This document shows positions 1-10,300 of a stretch of 64,000 nt of DNA, in pieces. The stretch comes from an uncultured Collinsella sp. Its GTDB lineage: Bacteria > Actinomycetota > Coriobacteriia > Coriobacteriales > Coriobacteriaceae. The stretch is taken from contig UQIY01000004.1 of NCBI GenBank assembly GCA_900541195.1, positions 9,134 to 73,133 of the forward strand, in the 5' to 3' direction. The translations under genes and the position numbers were made by a program. Every line of letters starts with the position of its first letter. Position 1 is the first letter of the stretch. The notes below the pieces were generated by a model that did no database searches, was not told where the DNA came from, and saw only the letters and a list, made by a program, of their open reading frames with translations.

Positions 1-1
1 G

Positions 2-325
2 AGCAGCACCCCGATTAAGTTCGCTTTTATCAACTCCGCGGACGGGACAAGTACGTTAGCTAAGGAGCTTGAGGCAAACGACCCGACGTACGGCTCGTAC
101 GTGAATGTCCAGAAAAACGCGCGCCCGCTCTACCGGTATCACGAGTTCACAAAGAGTCAGCTCGACGGTTACAGCGATAAGAACAAAAGGGCCAACGCCG
201 CCACGAACTTCATCATCGAGTGCACGTGGAATCCGGGCGTTGTGACCGTAAACGGAAAGACAGTCTCAAACGTCAAAGAGACCGACATGGTCTACCTAAT
301 CGCTCGCGGCACGAGCGGCAACTAA
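2..325 (+). CDS. C-terminal part of an unidentified protein, cut by the left edge
   Basis: The reading frame is open from base 2 and ends in tandem stops (TAA at 323, TAG at 326), giving at least 107 residues of C-terminus. An internal GTG at 101 is not needed as a start because the frame continues upstream without a stop. The visible part has no cysteine pair, membrane segment or sorting signal. It ends in a beta-rich stretch (NFIIECTWNPGVV, then VYLIARGTSGN). It lies 23 bases before the next gene in the same direction, so it is probably part of the operon that includes the small exported protein and the giant repeat protein. By position it could be a related surface subunit, but this is inference and no family was recognised. 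Confidence 0.6.
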   Translation, partial: SSTPIKFAFINSADGTSTLAKELEANDPTYGSYVNVQKNARPLYRYHEFTKSQLDGYSDKNKRANAATNFIIECTWNPGVVTVNGKTVSNVKETDMVYLIARGTSGN

Positions 326-348
326 TAGCAGGAAGGGAGGGGCGCCAG

Positions 349-1326
349 ATGAGGAAAGACAAGAACGCACAAAATGAAATCGCAAGGCCTGCCGGCAAGC
401 ACTTTGCACAGGTTGACGATCATGCGGCGAAGTCTGCCTTGGCGGAGTCTGCTGCCCCTAATTCCAAAGTGCGCAAACGCCTGTGGGCAGTTGCGGTGCT
501 GCTGTGCGCCGTCGCGATTGCGACGGGAACCTACCTTACCTACACGGCCTTTTTGGCGGGTGACTTTCTTAAGTCGGTTGCTGTTTCGGGCACGTCACAG
601 GCGCTGTTTGCCTCGGACATGCTTACGGGCTACACGAATGATACGCTGAATGACGAGGGGATTGCCGTCCGAAGCGTCATTGCCGACACGAGTGGGGAAA
701 ACTGCTCTTTTACCTTTCGCATTTACAACCATCTGCTGGGCGACAAGAACAAGGTCAACGACAAGGACGTTAACGCGACGCTGAGCGTGACGGCGACGGG
801 TACGACGAAAGCTTGGAGCATAAGCGGTGAGCCTGCGCTGACGGCGAACGGCACGGTCGGCCTTTCCTTCCCCGCCAACAAGGCAACCATGTATACCTAT
901 AAGGTTACGTTTTCCAAGGCAGACCTCAACAAAGCATCCTTCACCGTTAAGGCCCAGGTCGGCTCCAATAGCCCTGGCACCAACCTTAAATGGCTCGCCG
1001 CCAAGATTGCGCCTTCCGAGCGTGCAGAGGTAACGGCTTCGGGCGTTTCGGGCGAGTGGGTCGATAAGAACTCGGATATCAACGCTTTCGACGCTTACAA
1101 CTATCGCGCGACCGTTACGGGCGCGCCAACAAAAATCAAGCTTACATGGGGCGACAAGGTTGAGCTTGACCCATTTTTGGCGACGAATCATTCCGACGCG
1201 ACCTTTGATGGAAGGTCGGTTACGTTCACCATGGATCCCGGGTCGGAGATTATTACCTTTTACCGTTCGACGGATACCGCGCCCGGCAGCTTGGATGACA
1301 TCGGTGTTACGTGCAGGGCTGCGTAG
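349..1326 (+). CDS. Exported or membrane-anchored protein, possible SipW-dependent (TasA-like) subunit
   Basis: A 325-residue protein. The ATG at 349 was chosen over an upstream in-frame start because GGAAGGGAGG lies just before it. After a charged, Ala-rich cytoplasmic-looking leader of about 45 residues there is one hydrophobic segment (WAVAVLLCAVAIATGTYLTY), followed by a region reading ...SVAVSGTSQALFASDML. The rest is Thr/Ser/Val-rich and probably beta-sandwich. A long N-region, one hydrophobic segment and a beta-rich body resemble proteins processed by SipW-type signal peptidases (the TasA/camelysin group), but the match is general and no signal peptidase gene is in the window. It is followed 64 bases later by the giant repeat protein gene, probably in the same transcript. 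It could form or anchor an extracellular fibre with that protein; this is inference. Confidence 0.55.
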   Translation: MRKDKNAQNEIARPAGKHFAQVDDHAAKSALAESAAPNSKVRKRLWAVAVLLCAVAIATGTYLTYTAFLAGDFLKSVAVSGTSQALFASDMLTGYTNDTLNDEGIAVRSVIADTSGENCSFTFRIYNHLLGDKNKVNDKDVNATLSVTATGTTKAWSISGEPALTANGTVGLSFPANKATMYTYKVTFSKADLNKASFTVKAQVGSNSPGTNLKWLAAKIAPSERAEVTASGVSGEWVDKNSDINAFDAYNYRATVTGAPTKIKLTWGDKVELDPFLATNHSDATFDGRSVTFTMDPGSEIITFYRSTDTAPGSLDDIGVTCRAA

Positions 1327-1390
1327 GCCAACCGCAATCTGTGATTTTGAGACCCCGCACGGGGCATGAGATAGAACGAGGTAGGATCAG

Positions 1391-4300
1391 ATGAGAACGG
1401 CAAAGCGCATAACAACCGCATGCCTGACTGCGATCATGATTTTCCAGGCGCTTGCGCCCTCCACGGAGGTGTTCGCGCAAGAGCTCGACGCCGTCATGGA
1501 GGCATCCGTCTCCGCCGCGCGCGCCGCGGGCAACACGGCGCGCTCCGTACAGGATGCTGTGGCCACCGCGCTGCAAGATGCTGACCAGGCTACATCTGAT
1601 GATGTCGTAACGACTCCGGGCGCCGACGCTGGCGCTACCGAGGGCGGCGACGGTTCTACCAACGCTGGCGAATCACAGGACTCCACGACCGATGGAACCA
1701 CTAACGGCGATACCCCAACGGAGGGCGACGCGTCCCAAGACGATGCGGCTGCCGATGAGGGTGCTGCTGACGGAGAACAAGCGGATGACGCGGACGCGGA
1801 TGCTGCTGATCAGGCAAACACCGCCCCCACCATCGCTACTGTCGAGGATCTCAGGCACGCGTTGGGTGACGGCAATGTCATCACTGACGACTTGGGCGCC
1901 GTCACGGCCATTACCTTTGAGTCCAACGCCGACCTTATCGCCATCTCCAACACCGATCCCGCCATCTACCAGAACGCGAACATCTCCAAAGGTGGCTCGA
2001 CCGGCATCGACTTCGACGTGTGCGGCGCGGAGATCGTGGACGGCCTGGGTAGCCTCACGTTCCAGGGCTTCGGCAGCGATGCCTACCCTTTCAAAGGCGC
2101 GCTCAACCTCGGCGACAGGACCCTGACCGTCAACAAGACGCTCTTCAACAACATCGAGCTTAGTGACGATAACAGCAGCGTAAAGCTCACTTGGAAGGGC
2201 ACCGATGCCCAGCCCATAGTGGCCGCAAAGGTCGCGGGCGCGGACAAGACGCTTGCTGCCACCGTTACCGTGGGCACGCCCAAAAGCGATACCGAAAAGG
2301 ACATCTGCAAGCTCACCTCGCCGCTTGTGGGCGAGGTCACGGGCGCGCTTACACTTAATGCCACCTACACGACAAGCGCGAACAGCCCCCTGGCGGTCGA
2401 TATGCAATCGAGCGCAGGCAACATGGGCTTGCTTGTGAACACCCTTGCCGAAGGAGCATCGCTTACGCTTGCGGGCCTCGCCCTGCCGGACAAACTCGAC
2501 GGTACCCCCACTATCAACGCGACAGCCGATGGCGCCAACGCAGGAGGCCTTATCGGCGAGGCGCGGGAGGGTGCCACCGTCGCCCTACCAACTGGCATCG
2601 ATGTCTCGGCGCTGAGCGTCGCAGGTAAAAACGCGGCGGGCGGTCTTATCGGTAAGGCCACCAACCTCACGCTCAACATCGCTGATGGCGTAACGGTTAA
2701 GCCGGCGTGCAACGTCGGCGATAAAGACAGCGCTTGCTCCGGTGGCGTCATCGGCGACGTGAGCTTTGCGCAAGGATTTATCGTTAAGCCCAATATGTTC
2801 GACCTGGGCAAGCTTGTGACGCTTGGTGCATCGCAACGCGCCGGCGCCCTTTTTGGTGTGGCCGATATTTCTAATGGCGACATCGTGGTGCAAGGCGGAA
2901 CGTATAAGAGCAAGTTCACCTTACCGGAAGGAGTTAGCTTCAACGGCAGCTACGGCGGCCTTGTCGGCAAGGTGTTTGCGACGGCAAAAGGCGTCGATGA
3001 GTCGCTGCGCGCCTTTGTGGTCCAAAAGGATGCGGATAAGAAAACGTGCTCAATTGAGTTTGAACTTGCGGGCAAGCTGTCCGATACGGGCGGTGTTGTT
3101 GGCTATGTTGGCGATAGCGCGGACTCCAATTCGCAGCCTGTCGCCGTTGTGCTCGACGGCGTGACGGTTGCGTGCAAGGGAGATGCTTCGGCGCGAACGG
3201 ACGCCGGAAAGTTCGGTGGTGCCGTGGGCGTTGTCGACGCGCGCAATGTCCTTGACGTGCGAGATTTCAAACTTACAAGCGACAATCCTATCGGTAAGGC
3301 GCAAAGCAACCGTGCCGCGGGAATTGCAGGCTCCGCGTGGAATGCTGTAATCAAATTCAGCGGCATCACGGATCTGTCGGGCGCAAGTTTTGCCGAAAAC
3401 AGCACGACGGGCCAGCTCGTATACGAGAACCACAACGCGCTGATTTTTGCTGTCGGCGATGGCTCTGACGCTGACAAGGGTGCAGCGGGCTGGACCTTCA
3501 AACGTAGCAATACTGCCTCGAAGACGGACGACATCGCGACCTACGGCGAAGTTATTCGTCTGGGCGGCGACTTCATTAAGCTTGATGTGGACACTCATAA
3601 GTTGACCTTGCCGGATTCGCTGACGGCAGCTAACGGTGCCTACACCCTAACCTCTGTTGAGGATTTCGCCAAACTTGCAATCACCTGGCAAACCAACGGC
3701 TACTACTCCATGGTCGAGGGCGTTTCCGAAAACAACCCGAACATCTTGCAGTCCTCGACCATTACGGTGAACGGCACTATTGATCTCAAGGGCACGGGCC
3801 TGACGGGTTTCACGCAGAATCGTGCAGACGGCTCGCAAGTTTTCTCGGGAACGTTGAACGGCGGCGGCACAAATGGCAACGGCACAATCAACCTTGCCGT
3901 CGGCGAGCCGTACGGCAAGCGTGGTGAAGCTGTGCTCGACGGCAATGACACGAGCAACGGCAACGGCAAAATCTACCGCCACGGCCGCTTGGGCTTGTTC
4001 GCGGCCGTCAACGGCGCAACCATCTCCAACGTCACAATCGCTGGTTCCATGAAGTTCGATAACGGTTCGGCTATCGATGCCGGGTCGCTTGCAGGTACCA
4101 TCGTCGGCAACCTGCCATTGTCTGGCGTAACGTGCAAAACGAATATCGCGTGTGATGATACGTTCGGCAACGAAGTGAACATTGGTGGTATTGCGGGCAG
4201 CGTGTCGGCGGCTTCTACGGTTGCGTTTAAGGATAACAGCAGGGCTCAAGCGACCATCGCTGCAACTAAAACGCTTAACGGCAATAGTCGCATTGGCGGC

Positions 4301-7300
4301 GCCATTGGTTATGTGGGCGATTATGGCTCGTCATTCAATGTTGCGGGCCTCGAAGTCGCCGGATCAATCGAAACCGGCAATTGCACCAGCGGCAAGATTG
4401 CCCAGGTCGGTGGCTTTATCGGCTGCATTGCTCAGGGATCGAACGAGAAGAACGTTACCATTACCGGTCTTAGCTTTAGTGAATTCGCTATGACCGTGGG
4501 CAAGAACGGCGACAAGTTCAACGGCGCCGGTGGTCTTCTGGGCTACAGCTGGGGCAACGCCATCGTCACCATTGGCGATACTACTGCGAATACCAGCGGC
4601 AGCACCTACGCCCTCAAAACTACCAACAACACGACCGTGACTGCAGAAAACTCTACCGAGGTCGGCGGCCTCGTATACGCCGCCAGTGGCCACTGGATCA
4701 TCAATAATTATGCTATCAATTTGGCCAACGCTTCCTTTACCGCTAATAGCGCAACCACGCTTGGCGTTCTTATTGCTCGCGGCAGTACATCCGATTCAAA
4801 TAGCTTTGGTGCCGAGACCAACTATAACGGTCTATATCTGGAGGACAGGGCTTGGTGGGGTACCGCTTATGCTGTGAATGGCGTGTCTATAACCGCCCCA
4901 AAGGTAAAGACATACGACGAATGGCTTGCAAATGGCGTGAAGCCCGAAAGTAATCTGATTGATAACGGCTGCAATGCGGTTGTCTCGCTTCATACCGAGG
5001 ACCAAAAGCTGGACATGAGCGGAGATCCTGCTAGAGATAATAGTTATCGAAATCGCATCGCCCCCGCTAATCCTTCTGATAGCTTTCCGCAAACAAATGG
5101 TTCTGTTCGCTACTACTACAATCTTGACAAAGCGTATACGGCGGTAGGCAACAAGCCGGAAAACGCTAGCAAAGACAATTGGATGAACTCCGCAGAGTAC
5201 TTATTACTTTGGTGTGCGTACCTGTATGCTCCTAGCGCGATTCAGGGCTATATCATTCCGGGAAATCAGGCTATTTTCCAAGGAAACAATATTGGCACGA
5301 GCGACAGCGCGGGCGTGGAAATCAATTTAGATGGATACAGTTTCTATCCTACTGACCCCGCGAAGGGCTCAACGGTTACTGTGAATAATGCAACGATTAC
5401 GTTCCATTATTCCGACATTAAAGATGAGCAAGAAGGTAACAAAAAGAATAGCGAAGCCACGCAGCACGAAAATATGCACTGCGCTCTCATCGGAACCCAT
5501 ACGGGCAGCCTCAAGGTTAAAAATGTCACGCTTGCAGGCACCGTGGGCTCCGTTGTGAACGATGCGGGAAGTTCGTCCGGTGCACTTGTGTGCTGCTGTA
5601 TCTATGGGCCCATCAATGAGACTAATGTGGCACAGCTCGAGATAGATGGTCTGACACTTGACGGCTTGAAGGTCGACGGTGTGAACGGCTATACCAGTTA
5701 CGCCCCTCTGCTTATCAACGAGATGCAGACATGCGTGAACCTGAGCGCTAAGAATATTTCAACCCTTAGTTACGCGAAAGGGGCCACGGCGGCAACCTCG
5801 CTCTTCGGCAGGCTCGGCGTGGGAAACAATTCCGATCAGGTGACGGCGAAGTTTGAGCAAATCAGCTTGCCCAGCCAAAAGAACAATACGATCTTCACCC
5901 ATGCGAGCCTGCTGGAGAGTTTTGGCTACGGAAGCACGAGCACGGGTTCTGCGGACTACACCTTTACTAAGGCCGATGCCGATGCAGGCAAGGTGACATA
6001 CGGATCTGAGATTGATGGGAGTACGGAGTACCCGGGCAAGCAGCTTTGGTATTACGACGAAGCGACGTATGGTGCCGTGAGCGGCTATGTGACGGTTGAT
6101 GGTAAGAAGGACGGTGACGTCAGGCCTTGGTTCGGTGACTACCTTCCTTATGTTTACAAGGGAAAAGCCGCCGAGGATGGCGTCCAGTATCACGAAATTA
6201 AAGTCAACCAGCGCATTCCAAAGCTGGTAATGGGATGTGGTACCTACGGCGATCCTTATTCCGTCACAAACGCGGCGGAGATGAATGCCATTGCCAACTA
6301 CATTAATAACATGACGGCGCTTGACGGCTGGGAGGTCACCATTGTCGCCGACCAGGGTAGGCTCTGCACTCGCCGCAGCAGCGATCACTCGACCGACAAT
6401 GAGGTTACGTACGTCTACAAGCAGGCGAACGGTACCGATAATAAATGGGAGAAGAAGACCGGAGACGCGTCGACCAATTCCCCGCAGACGCTGAGCGACG
6501 AAACCATGCACCGCTATATGCAGAGCGCGTATTACAGCATCGAGCCTACTGAGGGCAATACGATTACTCTCGACGGCGCATCGTTTGGCGGTTTTGGAAA
6601 TAGGGCCAACCCGTTTAGGGGCGTCATCGTTGGCAACTTTGGCAGTGATAATAAAAACGCAACCATCAAGATAGAGAATAACGAGGGTTCGCTTCGCGGC
6701 CTTATTCCCTATAGTTACGGCAGCGTGGTGCGCGATCTGAATATTCGCTATGTGAACGCGTCGGCGACTATTACTTATTCTGCCAAGGATGCCGACGGCG
6801 TTCCGACGGCGTTTTTCGGTGGCGTTGTCGGCTGCATCCTTGGTGGCGATAACATTATCGATGGCGTGGTCGTTAATGGGACGACGGCCGAAAACCCTAC
6901 AACGGGATTTACCGTCACGGGCGGTGGCGACAAGCCGCATCTTGTTCCCATTGGTGGCTACGTCGGTGCCATTGCGGGTGGCGGCGTGATTTTCCGCAAT
7001 ATGGACAAAAGCGGAAAATCTTCCTGGCGTGCTGGAACTGGTGACAAATCTCGTGGTCTGGGAAAGGGCAACTTTGATCTCTACAACAATCCCTACGTCG
7101 GTCGCGTGATTGATGGCTATGCCTTTAGCGAGGGCTGTAAGGTTGAAAACGGTAACGCTAACTACCAGATTAACGAGCTCACAAAAAAAGGAACCCCCTG
7201 TGTCACCACCACGGGCACCGACAACAAGTACCTCGGCACTAACGCCGAGGCTCCTGTGACCATGGTGAAAAACGCCCAGGGCCTTTTGGTGCTCTCGGCC

Positions 7301-10300
7301 ATCATCAGCTCGGGTGCGGGTGCTGGCGCGGCACATACCAACTACTCCAATAATGGCGTGTTCCGCGGTTCCAAGGCTTACTGGGGCAGCGATTCGCAAG
7401 ACCCGGCGATATGCGGCTACCTGTTTGGCAACAAGGAATATGGCAAGGTACGGAATGCTAACTACGCAAATGTGGGCAAGCCTGAGAGTGCTGCCGGCGA
7501 TTTCGAAATCGCCAAAAACGACGACCAGAAGGCCCCCGGCAAGCAGGGGTGGCACGGCCCGCTCGACCATGATGACGATGTAAATTCGCCCTACCTGGTG
7601 GCGTCCTACGCTGCCGACTACCAAACGGGCTATGTGTGCGCGTCGAAATCGATCGGCATGAGCTTGGAGTTCAAGCAGGGCGACACCTACGATATGACCG
7701 ACTACGGCACGGGGTACGTGGGCCTAAACGGCCGCTACTATTCCAATGCCTGCAATTCGAACCAGCCGGGCACCGACCGAGACCGTATTACGCCGCACGT
7801 AGCCACGATCGACGGTAACGGCGCCACCATCACGGTGGGTACCGAAGGCACCGCCTACGGCGTCGTCGAATACGCCGACGACGACTATAAGGTCTCGGGC
7901 GTGGGTGGTCTATTCAGCACCGTGATGTTCACCTCCACCAATGTGGGGCAGAGCGTCACCGCGAACGACGGCGCGCAGGTCAAAGACCTCACCTTTAGCA
8001 ACTGCAACGTAGCGCTCACCTATATCGACACCAACGGCGAAGCCAAACCAGGAGAGGCGCCGAACGACCTTACCGGTGCCGGCCTTTTGGCGGGTGCAAC
8101 GGCCAACTACGACGACGGCACGTGCGGCATCTACCGCAACGTGCAGATGAAGAACTGCACCGTGTCGGGCGCAAAGAGCGTAGGAGGGCTTCTTGGCAGC
8201 TCGGGCCGCGCCAGACGAACTACGAGCGAAGACAGAACCTATATGGTCGAGTTCGGGGACGGGTGGGGCCCCGCGTATCTCTATGACTGCTCATACACTG
8301 GCCTTAACGTCACGGGCGAGAAGAATGTCGGTGGCTATGTGGGTGCGGTCGCCTCGGCGTGCGGTGTGTGGACAACCGCAGGCACAGGGGTGAGCGAAAG
8401 GACCGTTGGCAAAAACTCGACCATAACTGCCACAGGGACAGTGCCCTACGTGGGCGGCGTGCTCGGCTATGTCGAAAGAAGCGATATCTCGGTCAACACC
8501 AACATCGGCACCACTACAGCGGCCCAGTCGTCGTGCACGGCAGTCATCTCTGGGGTAAACGTGCTAGCCACCGGGTCGAACTCCGATGACCATATGGGCG
8601 CCGGCGGCGTGGTCGGACGCGCCCGTGGCGGCGTTATTTCTATGAGCAACGTGCGCATTGATGGCGGAAACGGCACCGAGAACGCCGTCATCGGCGATAA
8701 GGCCGGAACGAACAATAGCATCTACAATGCGGGCGGCCTGATTGGTGAGGTTACGAGTAGCGGTAGCCCCAACAAGTACTGGTTCGACGACTGCAGTGTC
8801 AAGAATGTCAGCATCGCCGGCACCGGCAAATGCTCGGGCGGGCTTATCGGCTACTTCTTCAGCAATGTGAATATAGCCTGCAACAACATCGCGATCGAGA
8901 ACGCTACGATTAAGGGTAACTGGAGCGGCGGTCTGCTGGGCGCGAATAACGCGAGTAACAGCGGACCCGTCGTCATCGACGTTACCAACACAAAGGTATC
9001 CAACACCACGTTTAGCGAAAGGTCCAACGGCGGCATTATGGGCGACGGGCGCGGCCAGTTCCATCTGTTAAACGTGCTCATGGACAGCAATAGCTACAAT
9101 GCGGGCAAAACCCAGGGCGTACTCTTGGGCGAGGTTGACACGGGGGATGGTAAGTACAGCCTTTCCGCAGCGGGCGTGGAAGTAAAGCCCGGTAGTGGCA
9201 AGACCACGAGCGACCTGCCGCCGATGGTTTACACGACCAATACGAATACGGCTGCTGTTAACGAGAAAACTTATATTGCCTTCGGCGACTACAACGGCAC
9301 GGCTGCCGCGCCCAACGAGAACAAAACGCTTTACGGCGCAGGCGATACTGCTACCACGGCAACGAGTCCGTACGTGACCACGAGGCCCGTGAGCACGCTG
9401 GCGGTGCGTGCCTCCGACGGCGACACCACCGACCGCTACCTGTTTGGCGACGGCGCCGCCATTGACACCGCGACGACCATCCAAAGCCAAGCGGGTGCCC
9501 GCGTTCCCGGCCGCTACACCTACACCAACATCGCCGGCATCAATGATGCCGGCGCATACCAAAACACGAGCACCTATAGCGCGGACAGCTCGCGTAGCAC
9601 CTATAACGCTAACAACATTACTTCGGACAAGAAGGCCAAAACTGACTTCCCCGTGCTCGTGATTCCGGGCAACGATACCACGACGGTGGAGAGCTACCTG
9701 AACATCGTGACCAATGGCGGCTTCTCCGATGCCCGCCGCCTCAACGGCAGCACCGCGCATGTGACCGCCACCGCCGAGGTCTTCTCGCTCGCCGATAACG
9801 GCACCTTCGTCAAGGACGTAGCCGCCTCGCAAGCGCCCACGCTCAAGGTGCTCAACAATGGCACGAGCTCTATGGCATTCCGCGCGAGCACCGACTGGGA
9901 CAATGAGCAGGGGCGCTTCACGCTGCTTACGGTCACCTTTAGCGAGGCCGGCCAGAGCTACCGTGTACAGGTACCCATCATCGTCAAGCGCATGCTCGAG
10001 ATCGACTTTACCGCCACCTACTCCGAAGGTGCGAACTTCAAGGCTGCCGACTATGCGACAAAATACGACAAGCACGTACTTGTGAGCAGCGGCGACACCA
10101 TGACCGGCTACCTTACCTGGACCTATGGCAGCGCTCGGGGCAAGCCGGTCGATTACGGCTGGAACACGCTGCTCGAAGCCGGCGGCTCTATGGGTCCGCT
10201 CAACAAGAGCATTACCTTCGGTGCCACGCTGCCCGAGGGTACACAGCTCACACTCGTGGACACGGCCAACAACAGCCGCGAATATCACTACACGGTGGGC

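Noticed and set aside
5759..7624. 621-codon open frame on the minus strand inside the giant surface gene
   Set aside because: It has no ribosome binding site, its protein is an Arg/Val/His-rich shadow of the plus-strand repeats, and the plus-strand frame is clearly coding with a signal peptide and GLUG-like units.
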